Shown: positions 20,327 through 29,970 of the stretch, one piece after another
Position numbering within the stretch: the stretch's first letter is position 1
How the letters are laid out: each line of letters begins with the position of its first letter
DNA from: Maribacter litoralis
GTDB lineage: Bacteria > Bacteroidota > Bacteroidia > Flavobacteriales > Flavobacteriaceae
NCBI RefSeq assembly: GCF_003075045.1
Contig: NZ_QCZD01000003.1
Span: 1 to 64,000 of the forward strand
Reading direction: 5' to 3'
DNA length: 64,000 nucleotides
Made by a program: the position numbers and the translations under genes
The notes under the pieces: model-generated
What the model saw: the letters and a program-made list of their open reading frames with translations, nothing else
Told to the model about the DNA's origin: nothing
The model's database searches: none

Positions 20327-20352
20327 CTTGCAAAGATACGAAAAGCAATAGG

Positions 20353-21090
20353 CTATTTTTCTAACTCTACCTCAATGACCATAGATTCTGGATCCTTCAT
20401 CATTTCCAAGAAATTTACCTCATGTACCATAGTTTTACCATCCATAGAAAATGTAGCTTCTTCTATATTGGTCGATTTTACACGCCTTGGAAAATGATAT
20501 TTAAAGGTATAGGTCGAACCTGACAAGAACATTTCTGCTCCCGCTAAACTATCTATACTATTAGCGAACAAAGTTTGATCCAAAATTATAGTCTCACGCT
20601 TAAATTTATTCCTCTTAAAACTATATTTCACTTGTGTTGCTTCTTCGGTAGCTCCACCTGGCATAGACTTACCTCCGGCAATAGGACCAATAGCACTTGC
20701 ACTTTGAAAAGAATTAAAAGCATCGTTAACTTCCTTTACGTTCTTAAAATCGGTATACATATCAAAGTTCATAATTCCGTTTTCTGCATCAACTTTCATA
20801 TGCAGCTTAAAAGGCTCTAACCTTTTTAATTTTGCTTGTTGTTCTGGTGACAGTTTAGCTATACTATCTTTCTTTTCTATCAATAAATCTTTAAATACCA
20901 GCGTAGAATCTATTACCTCCTCTAATTTAGTAGAGTCGGTTTCTGGCAACATTTGTAGCATTTCACCGCCATCAAAAGCTATACTCATTTTACCTGAACC
21001 GTTCTCGTTGAAGTAAATTTCTTCTGTAAAATTACAGGCAACAAAAAGTACCGTTATTATAACAGCTGTGAAAATTTTTGAAAATTTCAT
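20353..21090 (-). CDS. lipoprotein of unknown function
   Basis: A 245-residue lipoprotein (lipobox LFVAC, Cys at 19). It opens FTEEIYFNENGSGKMSIAFDGG, a beta-hairpin pattern also seen in LppM-like envelope lipoproteins. A helical stretch of about 40 residues follows (STKLEEVIDSTLVF...LSPEQQAKLKRLEP), then a beta-rich half ending VNFLEMMKDPESMVIEVELE. It lies between the YqaE-like gene and lipB on the minus strand with short gaps and is probably co-transcribed. No function is known. Confidence 0.6.
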   Translation of the reverse strand: MKFSKIFTAVIITVLFVACNFTEEIYFNENGSGKMSIAFDGGEMLQMLPETDSTKLEEVIDSTLVFKDLLIEKKDSIAKLSPEQQAKLKRLEPFKLHMKVDAENGIMNFDMYTDFKNVKEVNDAFNSFQSASAIGPIAGGKSMPGGATEEATQVKYSFKRNKFKRETIILDQTLFANSIDSLAGAEMFLSGSTYTFKYHFPRRVKSTNIEEATFSMDGKTMVHEVNFLEMMKDPESMVIEVELEK

Positions 21091-21101
21091 GAAAGATTTT
21101 T

Positions 21102-21257
21102 CTAATTAGGATTGTTTAAAATGACCAGTGCAGCTATTACACCCGGCACCCAGCCACAAAAAGTTAAAAGTAAAACAATTAGAAATGACCCACAACCTTT
21201 ACCTAAAACGGCTAAAGGAGGAAAAAATATGGCGAGCAATACGCGAATTAAACTCAT
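21102..21257 (-). CDS. YqaE/Pmp3-family small membrane protein
   Basis: A 51-residue gene. It begins MSLIRVLLAIFFPPLAVLGK and continues with a CGSFL segment and CGWVPGVIAALVIL, the two-helix pattern of the UPF0057/YqaE/Pmp3 family. These are tiny inner-membrane proteins linked in other organisms to membrane potential and salt or cold stress. The family signature (FFPPLAV and GWVPGVIAAL) is intact. The stop is 11 nt before the next minus-strand gene, which suggests co-transcription. The start ATG at 21257 is the only one in frame with the family N-terminus. Confidence 0.9.
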   Translation of the reverse strand: MSLIRVLLAIFFPPLAVLGKGCGSFLIVLLLTFCGWVPGVIAALVILNNPN

Positions 21258-21353
21258 TTGATTATAATTTTGATTGATTGATGTACCTTATACGTCGCAA
21301 GTATAACTACTTTGTTACAAAAATCGATCTTAAAAACATTCATTATTCAACCA

Positions 21354-22406
21354 ATGCCTAGAAACTTAATATTTATTGGTCTGCTATTTTCTTTAACCAT
21401 AGGTACAGCACAATACAATTTTAAAGGTCAAATTGCAGAACCACAACCTGGCAAAACCATTTACCTTTCTATCATAGAAGACTACAGAAAGTTTGATAAA
21501 ATATCGATGGAACAGATATTAAAAAAAACCACTACAGACTCATTGGGCTATTTTAATTTCAGTGGAGACAACTTATTGAATCAAAATAGGGTCTATAGAA
21601 TACATATTGATGATTGCTCTGAGTCTAACGCTAATACTGCTCATTTTTTTGGCAGTTGCGAGTTCAGTAAAAGAATTTTATTTATTGCCAAAAATACCGA
21701 TACCATTACTTTCCCTACTTCATTTGATAACGAAGCACTTTGCGAAATTACGTCTACCAATACTATATCTTCTGTCTTTTTAGATATAGATGTATTAAAA
21801 GAGCAAATGGCTTACGACTTTAATGAATTTAGAAGTAGTGCCAACAATAGATTAAATTCTAAAAAATGGTTTTCCACGTTACAGGATTACTCCAAAAAAA
21901 CAAACGAACCGCTGGCAGAATTATACATTTTCAGCTTTTTGTCAGATAAGAGAAATGAAACATATTCCTATTACCTTAAAGATATTTTAAATTCAAACTA
22001 TTATAATGACCTAGCTGAACGGTTATCTGCTACATATGCAGATGCGCCATTTACTGAACTATACCTCAATGAACTAAACATCGACCAACAAATTGCCCAA
22101 CAAAACACAGCTCAATTCAATTTATGGAAGTGGTTGCTTCCTTTATTATTGGCGTTTTCTGTAGGCTTAAATGTTTATTACATAATAAGACATAGAAGCA
22201 ATGCAAAAAAAGCACAAAATGATTTTTTTTCTAAATTAACAGAACAAGAAAACAACATTGTAAAACAAATTCTAGACAACAAAACCAACAAAGAAGTAGC
22301 TGCCGCCATGTTCATAAGTGTTAGTACCGTAAAAACCCATATCAACAACATTTACAAGAAATTAGAAGTGGCTTCAAGAGAAGAAATAAAGCAGCGCTAT
22401 CAATAA
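21354..22406 (+). CDS. membrane-anchored LuxR-family transcription regulator
   Basis: A protein of about 350 residues from the ATG at 21354; the frame opens further upstream only with a TTG. A signal sequence (ending GTAQ) leads into a periplasmic domain of about 230 residues that starts YNFKGQIAEPQPGKTIYLS, a carboxypeptidase-regulatory-like opening. A single membrane segment follows (about 257-279, WLLPLLLAFSVGLNVYYII), then a cytoplasmic LuxR-type helix-turn-helix (about 290-351; LTEQENNIVKQIL, VSTVKTHINNIYKKL). It is a one-component sensor that reads a periplasmic signal and binds DNA while tethered. The divergent neighbour is the YqaE-like gene; a thioredoxin-like gene lies downstream. 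Confidence 0.8.
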   Translation: MPRNLIFIGLLFSLTIGTAQYNFKGQIAEPQPGKTIYLSIIEDYRKFDKISMEQILKKTTTDSLGYFNFSGDNLLNQNRVYRIHIDDCSESNANTAHFFGSCEFSKRILFIAKNTDTITFPTSFDNEALCEITSTNTISSVFLDIDVLKEQMAYDFNEFRSSANNRLNSKKWFSTLQDYSKKTNEPLAELYIFSFLSDKRNETYSYYLKDILNSNYYNDLAERLSATYADAPFTELYLNELNIDQQIAQQNTAQFNLWKWLLPLLLAFSVGLNVYYIIRHRSNAKKAQNDFFSKLTEQENNIVKQILDNKTNKEVAAAMFISVSTVKTHINNIYKKLEVASREEIKQRYQ

Positions 22407-22510
22407 ATTTTAAAATTCCACCTGGGGTCTAGTACCTATTTCCACCCACATATAACAAGCTTTCGTTAATAATTTTAAGAATTTTCCGGTCTAATCTTAA
22501 ACCGAAAATC

Positions 22511-23074
22511 ATGAAATTATCATTTCTAATTATTACTTTATGTTTTAGCTACACCAGTAACATCCGCGCTCAAAAAACCATTCAAGAAGTAAAAATCGAT
22601 AATCAACAACCATTTTTACTTGGAGAAATTACTGTAGATGCACTTTCATCAAACACCTATAAAACATGGTTTCAAGCTAATTTTAATGATTATAAAACCG
22701 ATGAGGAGAAAGTTAATAGCATTAAAAACAAGATAAACGATTTCAGAATTATAATTTTTATGGGAACATGGTGTGGCGATAGTAAACGTGAAGTACCCAG
22801 ATTTATAAAAATTCTAGAATCTATAGATTACCCAAAAGAACATTTAAAAATAGTTGCTCTTGACAAACGGAAAGAAAATTATAAAAAAAGCCCACAGGGC
22901 GAAGAATGGGGATTGAACATTCGAAGAGTTCCCTCCTTTATATTTTACAAAAACGGACGAGAAATAAATAGAATAATTGAAACACCCATTAGAACCTTAG
23001 AGGATGATATCTTGAAAATTGTTTCCCAACAAGAATACATTCCTAATTATGCCTCATCATTACATTTTGATTAA
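22511..23074 (+). CDS. secreted thioredoxin-like protein
   Basis: A 187-residue exported protein with a signal peptide (ending IRAQ) and a thioredoxin fold. The active-site region reads FMGTWCGDSKREVPRFIKIL, so the usual CxxC is WCGDSK with only one Cys. The cis-Pro region is RRVPSFIFYKNGREI. With the second Cys replaced by Ser after two residues, it is unlikely to be a classic disulfide reductase and could act as a single-Cys thiol protein. It lies between a LuxR-type regulator and a broken SGNH gene on the same strand, with gaps of about 100 nt. Confidence 0.75.
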   Translation: MKLSFLIITLCFSYTSNIRAQKTIQEVKIDNQQPFLLGEITVDALSSNTYKTWFQANFNDYKTDEEKVNSIKNKINDFRIIIFMGTWCGDSKREVPRFIKILESIDYPKEHLKIVALDKRKENYKKSPQGEEWGLNIRRVPSFIFYKNGREINRIIETPIRTLEDDILKIVSQQEYIPNYASSLHFD

Positions 23075-23160
23075 GGAGCTCCATAACAAACAACTTGAGG
23101 ATAATTGAGTATTTTATAGTTTAAATAAAACCATTTATATCTCTATTACGTTAGATAACT

Positions 23161-23886
23161 ATGACATATTCCAACAAGTTTTTTATAATTCCATTACTAG
23201 TTTTTCTTTTTACCATAATTCCGTCTTGTAGCCAGAACGAAGAAATTAGATCTGAACAAATAGCAGAAGACACTATCAATCTGAAAACGATAACTTATTT
23301 AGCTCTTGGAGATAGTTATACCGTTGGCGAAAGTGTTACTAATGGCAGTAGTTTTCCGGCTCAACTAAGTGCTAAAATTGAAGAAAACAAAAACTATAAA
23401 GTCAATACAACGGTGATTGCACAAACAGGATGGAGAACCGATCAACTAGTGTCATCAATTGGTGGTCGTGAATCTGGCGATTATAATTTAGTTACGCTAC
23501 TCATAGGGGTTAACAACCAATTTCAATCTAGACCATTTTCACAATATGAATCTGAATTTACCGAACTTTTAAACAAAGCTATCAGCTTGGCTGGCAATGA
23601 CCCCAACAAAGTAGTAGTGCTGTCTATACCTGATTATTACTACACACCTTATGGGTAAAGCAATGGCAGTGAACGAATTTCTGTTGAACTTGATAGATAT
23701 AATGATTTTGCCAAATCTACGGCGAAAGAGAAAGGCATTACTTTTCTAAATATTACTGATATCACCAGAAAAGGAATAGAGGAACCTGAACTGGTCGCTA
23801 GCGACGGTTTACACCCTTCTGCCCTAGCTTATGAAAAATTTGTTGAAAGACTCTATCCTTTAGTGTCTACAAGATTGAAAGATTAA
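23161..23886 (+). pseudogene. SGNH/GDSL hydrolase lipoprotein, interrupted by an in-frame TAA
   Basis: The reading frame encodes an SGNH hydrolase with lipobox IPSC at the N-terminus. Block I is ALGDSYTVGES (catalytic Ser) and block III is LIGVNNQF. A TAA at 23656-23658 ends the frame after TPYG, but the same frame continues without a break to TAA at 23884, encoding SNGSERISVELDRYNDFAK and then block V SDGLHPSALAYEKF with the catalytic Asp and His. The full length would be 241 codons. Homologues often have Gln after the (F/Y)G, so CAA to TAA is the simplest cause. Either a recent nonsense mutation or a sequencing error; the 165-residue product would lack Asp and His. Confidence 0.85.
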
Positions 23887-23905
23887 TACATATCGATTAT
23901 ATTTG
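23874..23905 (+). promoter_or_regulatory. lysS promoter
   Basis: ATTG (23874-23877), a 20-nt spacer and TATATTTG (23898-23905) match the Bacteroidota promoter consensus. The lysS ATG follows 20 nt after the -7 element. The -33 part lies within the last codons of the SGNH frame. Confidence 0.75.
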
Positions 23906-23925
23906 CCAGCTAAATAAACGACGGC

Positions 23926-25617
23926 ATGCAATTATCGGAGCAAGAGCTTATCAGAAGAGAAAAATTGGAAAAATTAAGAGCGCTGGGTATTAATCCTTAT
24001 CCTGCTGCTTTATATCCTGTAAATTCTACATCAGAAAGTATTAAATCTGACTATGAAGAAGGCAAACAGGTAATTGTTGCCGGTAGACTTATGTCTCGTC
24101 GTATTCAAGGTAAGGCTTCTTTTGCCGAGCTTCAAGATAGTACCGGTCGTATTCAAGTTTATTTTAACAGAGATGAAATCTGTACAGGAGATGATAAAAC
24201 CTTGTACAACGATGTCTATAAAAAATTATTGGACATTGGTGATATCATAGGTATTGAAGGGGATCTCTTTACTACTCAGGTTGGTGAAAAAACCATTATG
24301 GTAAAGAAATTTACCATGTTGAGCAAATCGCTTAGACCTTTACCATTACCTAAAAAAGATGCGGAAGGTAAGGTATACGATGAATTCAATGATCCTGAAT
24401 TACGTTACCGTCAACGCTATGTTGATTTGGTAGTTAACCCAAAGGTGAAAGAAACCTTCATTAAAAGAACTAAAATCACCAATAGTATTCGTGAGTTCTA
24501 TAACGATAAAGGTTACCTAGAAGTTGAGACTCCTATTTTACAACCTATACCTGGCGGTGCAACTGCTCGTCCGTTTTTAACGCACCATAATGCCCTAAAT
24601 ATTCCTTTATACTTAAGAATTGCCAACGAACTATATTTAAAAAGATTGATTGTTGGCGGATTTGATGGTGTCTATGAATTCTCTAAAGATTTTAGAAACG
24701 AAGGTATGGATCGTACCCATAATCCAGAATTTACGGTAATGGAACTGTATGTAGCCTATAAAGACTACAACTGGATGATGGATACTACCGAAAAATTACT
24801 GGAAAAAATAGCTATGGATGCTAACGGAACTACTAAAATAACCGTTGGTGACCATGAAATTGAATTTAAAGCTCCGTATGCACGTGTACCGATTCTTGAA
24901 GCCATAAAAATACATACAGGTGTTGATGTTGCCGGAATGCCCGAAGATGAGCTTCGTGAAACCGCTAAAAAGTTAGGATTGGAAGTGGACGAAACCATGG
25001 GTATCGGTAAACTCATCGATGAAATTTTTGGTGAAAAATGTGAGCACCATTACGTGCAACCAACATTTATAACGGACTACCCGAAAGAAATGAGTCCGTT
25101 GACCAAAGAACATAGAGACAACCCAGCATTGACCGAGCGTTTTGAACTTATGGTAAATGGTAAGGAGTTGGCAAATGCCTATTCTGAGCTTAATGACCCA
25201 ATTGATCAAAGAGAACGTTTTGAAGAGCAATTGAAACTTTCTGAAAAAGGTGATGACGAGGCGATGTTCATAGACCAAGATTTTCTTAGAGCTTTAGAAT
25301 ATGGTATGCCCCCAACTTCCGGTATTGGCATTGGTATTGATCGTTTGGTTATGTTAATGACCAACAATGCTTCAATACAAGAAGTATTGTTCTTCCCTCA
25401 AATGAGACCAGAGAAAAAACAGCTACAATTGTCTGATAACGAAAAGGTGATTTTCGATATTTTAAAGGGCGAAAAGAAAATGGAACTTGCCGTACTTAAA
25501 ACGAAATCCGATTTAAGTAATAAGGCTTGGGACAAAGGTATTAAAGGCATTATAAAACAGCAATTAGCCAAAATCTACAGGGAAGAAGATGTTCTTTTTG
25601 TTGAAATCTTAAAATAG
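23926..25617 (+). CDS. lysS: lysine--tRNA ligase (class II)
   Basis: A 563-residue cytoplasmic enzyme that charges tRNA-Lys. The N-terminal OB-fold anticodon-binding domain (about 50-150) contains VAGRLMSRRIQGKASFAELQ. The class II core has motif 1 around YLEVETPILQPIPGGATARP, motif 2 FRNEGMDRTHNPEFTVMELY and motif 3 GIGIGIDRLVMLM. The catalytic part ends near residue 500; an extension of about 60 residues (DNEKVIFDILKGEKK... to the end) is normal in Bacteroidota LysS. A good promoter lies just upstream; the DASS transporter follows after 55 nt. Confidence 0.97.
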   Translation: MQLSEQELIRREKLEKLRALGINPYPAALYPVNSTSESIKSDYEEGKQVIVAGRLMSRRIQGKASFAELQDSTGRIQVYFNRDEICTGDDKTLYNDVYKKLLDIGDIIGIEGDLFTTQVGEKTIMVKKFTMLSKSLRPLPLPKKDAEGKVYDEFNDPELRYRQRYVDLVVNPKVKETFIKRTKITNSIREFYNDKGYLEVETPILQPIPGGATARPFLTHHNALNIPLYLRIANELYLKRLIVGGFDGVYEFSKDFRNEGMDRTHNPEFTVMELYVAYKDYNWMMDTTEKLLEKIAMDANGTTKITVGDHEIEFKAPYARVPILEAIKIHTGVDVAGMPEDELRETAKKLGLEVDETMGIGKLIDEIFGEKCEHHYVQPTFITDYPKEMSPLTKEHRDNPALTERFELMVNGKELANAYSELNDPIDQRERFEEQLKLSEKGDDEAMFIDQDFLRALEYGMPPTSGIGIGIDRLVMLMTNNASIQEVLFFPQMRPEKKQLQLSDNEKVIFDILKGEKKMELAVLKTKSDLSNKAWDKGIKGIIKQQLAKIYREEDVLFVEILK

Positions 25618-25672
25618 CCATTTACAGGAAGAATAAAAAATAGTAGCTTAGAAGCTGGCAAAACCAACCAGC

Positions 25673-27103
25673 ATGAATTTAAGTAATAAAATAGGTCTAA
25701 TAATAGGTCCTATCGTATTTTTTATTATCATTCTTTTACCTAATGTATTCATTTCAGAAAATGCAGATGCAGTAATCGCCGTTGCACTTTGGATGGTTAT
25801 TTGGTGGGTTACTGAAGCGGTTTCCATTTCCGTAACCGCACTTTTACCCCTGCTACTATTTCCAATTTTAAAAATTATGCCCGTTGGCGATGTTGGCGCT
25901 AACTACGGTAGCCCAATTGTATTTTTATTCTTTGGAGGTTTTGTAATGGCCCTAGCTTTAGAAAAGGTAAACCTACACAAACGTATTGCCCTTAACATTA
26001 TTAAACTTACCGGAACCACTGCCAATAAGGTGGTGCTAGGCTTTATGATTGCAACCGCGGTACTGAGCATGTGGATCAGCAACACCGCAAGTACGGTAGT
26101 TATGCTACCCATAGCCATGTCTGTCATCAACTTATTGATCGAAGATGAAGACGGCTTTACCAAACGTGACCGTAATTTTGCCCTAAGCGTAATGCTGGGC
26201 ATTGCTTTCTCCGCTAATGCAGGAGGTATAGCAACAGTTATTGGAACCCCACCAAACTCCGTTTTAATCGGCTTGTTGGAAAACGAATATAACATTGAAA
26301 TCTCATTCTTAAAATGGATGGTCATAGGATTGCCATTTTCCCTTATTATGATTTCCATTTGCTATGTTGTATTGGTAAAGGTGTTTTTTCCAACTCAGAA
26401 TTTAAAGTTCAGAGCTTCTAAAACCATTATCCAAGATGAATTGCATAAACTGGGTCCTACTTCTGGCAAAGAAAAAATGGTCTTGGTAATATTCGAGGTT
26501 ACTATTTTTCTATGGGTATTTAGAACTTTGATTAACTCCATATTTCCCAGCTTAGGGCTTTCTGATATGCTCATAAGTATGTTTGCGGCTATTGCACTAT
26601 TCACATTACCTTATAATCTAAAAAAGGGTGATTTTATTTTAGAATGGAAAGACACCCAAAAGCTAGCTTGGGGAATTCTTATATTGTTTGGCGGCGGACT
26701 TTCCCTTGCCAATGGCATGTCAGTATCGGGTATTGTTGATTTGGTAGCAGAACTTATTGGGCAAAGCAACCTTAGTATTTTGTTCACCGCATCGTTATTG
26801 ATTATTTTAATGCTATTCATGACAGAAATAATGAGCAATGTTGCACTGGTAGCCGTACTAGCCCCAGTTGTCGCCGGTATTGCCATAGGTTTGGGTCTAC
26901 CCATCACTTATTTACTAATTCCTATCACCATTGCCAGTAGTTGTGCCTTTATGCTTCCTATGGCTACACCCCCAAATGCCATTGTGTTTGCCAGTGGTTT
27001 TATAAAAGTTCATGAAATGGCACGTGCCGGTGTTATTCTTAATCTTATAGCCGTACTCTTATTGATATTATTATTTCAATTCGTGCTTCCGCTGTTATTC
27101 TAA
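25673..27103 (+). CDS. DASS/SLC13-family anion:sodium symporter
   Basis: A 476-residue inner-membrane protein with about 11-12 hydrophobic segments. Family motifs are the first SNT (ISNTASTVVMLPIAMS), the matching SNV (MSNVALVAVLAPVVAG), and the paired GTPPNS and ATPPNA loops, which form the sodium and substrate sites in the DASS family. Substrates in the family are dicarboxylates such as succinate and malate, citrate, or sulfate; the sequence alone does not decide. It follows lysS by 55 nt and may share its promoter; a hairpin follows. Confidence 0.88.
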   Translation: MNLSNKIGLIIGPIVFFIIILLPNVFISENADAVIAVALWMVIWWVTEAVSISVTALLPLLLFPILKIMPVGDVGANYGSPIVFLFFGGFVMALALEKVNLHKRIALNIIKLTGTTANKVVLGFMIATAVLSMWISNTASTVVMLPIAMSVINLLIEDEDGFTKRDRNFALSVMLGIAFSANAGGIATVIGTPPNSVLIGLLENEYNIEISFLKWMVIGLPFSLIMISICYVVLVKVFFPTQNLKFRASKTIIQDELHKLGPTSGKEKMVLVIFEVTIFLWVFRTLINSIFPSLGLSDMLISMFAAIALFTLPYNLKKGDFILEWKDTQKLAWGILILFGGGLSLANGMSVSGIVDLVAELIGQSNLSILFTASLLIILMLFMTEIMSNVALVAVLAPVVAGIAIGLGLPITYLLIPITIASSCAFMLPMATPPNAIVFASGFIKVHEMARAGVILNLIAVLLLILLFQFVLPLLF

Positions 27104-27121
27104 TGTAAATTTTACCAAAAA

Positions 27122-27152
27122 ATAAAGCCCTTGCGAATAGCAAAGGCTTTAT
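27122..27152 (+). terminator. probable terminator after the DASS transporter
   Basis: ATAAAGCCCTTGC and GCAAAGGCTTTAT form a 13-bp stem with one mismatch and a 5-nt loop. The T-run is poor, so termination may be weak. Confidence 0.6.
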
Positions 27153-27299
27153 AATCGACTAATTCAGAATGAAAAAATGTTTATTCCTATTTAAAAGACG
27201 CCAATAGTTCTCAATTGTTACATATAGGGTTAAGAAATTATTAACTATTTGTTCCAGATATTATTTCAATCTTTGGAAGATTACCTAACTAACTCACAA

Positions 27300-29789
27300 A
27301 TGAAAAGAAATTTACTCGTAAAATTAGTACTGTTAATTTGTGTTTTTGGCTATCAAAATGCCGAAGCACAAATTTTTAAAAAGAAGAAAAAAAATACTGA
27401 GCAAGAAGCCAGTAAATCATCAAAAGACAAAATTCAACCTTACAATAAGGTCATTACTAAAGATGCCTTAAGTGATACGGGACTTTTTACTACCCACGTA
27501 GTCGATGAAAATCACTTTTTTGAAATTCCAGATTCTCTCTTCAATAAAGAAATGTTGATGGTAAGCCGTATATCTAAAACTGCTTCGGGCATTGGTTTTG
27601 GTGGCGGAAAAATAAATACCCAAGTACTACGCTGGGATAAGAAAGACAAAAAAGTATTGCTTCGCGTGGTTTCTCATGATGTGGTAGCGGCAGACTCATT
27701 ACCCGTCCATGAGGCTGTGGTCAACTCTAATTTTGAGCCGGTACTGTTCTCTTTCGATATAAAAGCAATAAAGAAAGATTCAGTTAACCCTGCAACTGTA
27801 ATTGAAGTCAATGATATGTTCACAAAGGATACCAAAGCCTTTGGTATGCCTAACAGGTACAGAAAAAGATACAAGGTATCTAGGTTAGACGAAGGTAGAG
27901 GATACATAGAGTCTATTAAAAGTTACCCATTAAATGTAGAGGTACGCCACGTAAAAACATACTTAGCCAGTAATCCGCCAAGCAATTCTACCCTAGGATC
28001 AATTTCTGTAGAAATTAATAATTCTATGGTACTTCTTCCCGAAGAACCTATGAAGCGCAGATATTTTGACGAAAGAGTTGGTTGGTTTGCAAGGGGTCAA
28101 GTTGATTATGGTCTGGACGCTCAAGAAAGTAAAACCGTTAAATTCTTAGATAGATGGCGTTTAGAAGTGAAAGATGAAGATGTTGAGAAATTTAAAAATG
28201 GCGAACTGGTCGAACCTAAAAAGCAAATTGTTTACTATGTAGACCGAGCTACACCTAAAAAATGGGTGCCTTACATAAAACAGGGAATCGAAGATTGGCA
28301 AACCGCTTTTGAAGCTGCCGGTTTTAAAAATGCCATTATTGCAAAAGAACCTCCTACTGAGGAAGAAGATCCAGAATGGTCTCCAGAAGATGTACGTTAT
28401 TCCGTAGTACGTTATTTAGCCTCACCAATACCTAATGCGAACGGCCCTCATGTTAGTGACCCAAGAAGTGGTGAAATATTAGAGTCCGATATTAACTGGT
28501 ACCATAATGTAATGACCTTACTAAGAAACTGGTACTTTGTACAAACTGCTGCTATTAATCCTGCGGCTAGAGGCGTTTCTTTTGATGATGAAGTAATGGG
28601 CCGCTTAATTCGTTTTGTATCTTCTCATGAAGTAGGACACACCTTAGGCCTACCGCATAATATGGGTAGTAGTGTTGCATATCCTGTAGACTCCCTACGT
28701 TCTAAAACATTTACCAAAAAATATGGAACGGCTCCATCGATCATGGATTATGCGCGTTTTAATTACATAGCTCAACCTGGTGATGAAGGTGTAGCCCTTA
28801 TGCCAGATATTGGAGTTTATGATAAATACGCCATTCAATGGGGCTATAAACCCATTTTAAATACTACGGCTGAAGAGGAAAAAGCAATTTTGGATAAATG
28901 GATCCTAGAACATGCCGGTGACCCTCTTTATCGTTTTGGACACCAACAAGTGGGCGATATAGTAGACCCAAGTTCACAGACCGAAGATTTGGGAGACGAT
29001 GCCATGAAAGCTAGTGAATATGGTATTGCCAACTTAAAAAGAATTGTACCCAAATTAATAGAATGGACCGCTGAAGACGGTAAAAACTACGAAGACCTTG
29101 ATAAACTGTATGGACAAGTTTTTGCCCAGTTCAATAGATATATGGGGCATGTTTCCAATAATATTGGTGGCGTCTATGAAAACCATAAGACTTACGACCA
29201 AGAAGGGGCAGTGTATACTGCAGTACCTAAAGAACGTCAACAAAGAGCCATGACTTTTCTTCAAGAACAGTTATTTGAAACTCCTACGTGGATGCTAGAC
29301 AAAGAAATTTTGGAACGTACGGAGTATTCGGGCTTCTTAGAGCAAATGCGCTCTATGCAAGTTCGTACGCTTAATAATGTACTTAGTTTAGGCAAAATGG
29401 CACGTTTAATTGAAAACGAGACCGTAAACGAAGATAATTCTTATTCTTTGGTACAAATGATGAGCGAATTAAGAAAAGGAATTTGGTCTGAAGCCAGATC
29501 TGGTAAAGCCATTGATACTTACAGAAGAAACCTTCAAAAAGCCCATATTGACCGCTTAGCATATTTACTGACAGCAGAAAATCAAGGTAAAGCTTCAGAT
29601 TTTGGTGGCTACAGAAAATCAACAGTTGTCAACACTAGTCAATCTGATATACGCACCATTGCAAGGGCAGAATTGAACATTTTAAAACGAGATATTAGAA
29701 ATGCCCGTAATAGAACTTCAGATATGATGACAAAATATCATTACGACGATGTTTCTGAGCGTATTAACGATATTTTAGACCCTAAATAA
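27300..29789 (+). CDS. secreted zinc-dependent metzincin metalloprotease (DUF5117/5118 type)
   Basis: About 829 residues from the ATG at 27300 (MKRNLLVKLVLLI); the frame opens upstream only with a TTG. A signal peptide ends AEAQ and is followed by a Lys-rich stretch. The central region contains the extended zinc motif HEVGHTLGLPH (about 443-453), with three His ligands and catalytic Glu, then SIMDYARFNYIAQPGD with the Met-turn, as in metzincins. The order and length match the Bacteroidota zinc-dependent metalloprotease family (PF17148, PF17162, PF16313). It probably acts in the periplasm or at the cell surface on unknown proteins. Single gene with its own 196-nt upstream region. Confidence 0.9.
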   Translation: MKRNLLVKLVLLICVFGYQNAEAQIFKKKKKNTEQEASKSSKDKIQPYNKVITKDALSDTGLFTTHVVDENHFFEIPDSLFNKEMLMVSRISKTASGIGFGGGKINTQVLRWDKKDKKVLLRVVSHDVVAADSLPVHEAVVNSNFEPVLFSFDIKAIKKDSVNPATVIEVNDMFTKDTKAFGMPNRYRKRYKVSRLDEGRGYIESIKSYPLNVEVRHVKTYLASNPPSNSTLGSISVEINNSMVLLPEEPMKRRYFDERVGWFARGQVDYGLDAQESKTVKFLDRWRLEVKDEDVEKFKNGELVEPKKQIVYYVDRATPKKWVPYIKQGIEDWQTAFEAAGFKNAIIAKEPPTEEEDPEWSPEDVRYSVVRYLASPIPNANGPHVSDPRSGEILESDINWYHNVMTLLRNWYFVQTAAINPAARGVSFDDEVMGRLIRFVSSHEVGHTLGLPHNMGSSVAYPVDSLRSKTFTKKYGTAPSIMDYARFNYIAQPGDEGVALMPDIGVYDKYAIQWGYKPILNTTAEEEKAILDKWILEHAGDPLYRFGHQQVGDIVDPSSQTEDLGDDAMKASEYGIANLKRIVPKLIEWTAEDGKNYEDLDKLYGQVFAQFNRYMGHVSNNIGGVYENHKTYDQEGAVYTAVPKERQQRAMTFLQEQLFETPTWMLDKEILERTEYSGFLEQMRSMQVRTLNNVLSLGKMARLIENETVNEDNSYSLVQMMSELRKGIWSEARSGKAIDTYRRNLQKAHIDRLAYLLTAENQGKASDFGGYRKSTVVNTSQSDIRTIARAELNILKRDIRNARNRTSDMMTKYHYDDVSERINDILDPK

Positions 29790-29890
29790 TTAGCTGCTGG
29801 TAGCGCTAATATTTCAATCATATCGATGAAAAACCAATATCATCGATGAATGAAATGTATATACCACACATTAAATATTCTAGACATCAA

Positions 29891-29921
29891 AAAAAGCCCA
29901 TTACACAACAATGGGCTTTTT
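29891..29921 (+). terminator. intrinsic terminator after the metzincin gene
   Basis: AAAAAGCCCATT and AATGGGCTTTTT form a perfect 12-bp stem with a 7-nt loop and a T-run, about 100 nt after the stop codon. Confidence 0.87.
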
Positions 29922-29970
29922 CATGCGTTAATCTTTTTTAGATTAGTAAAGAATTTAAAACCCCCAAATC

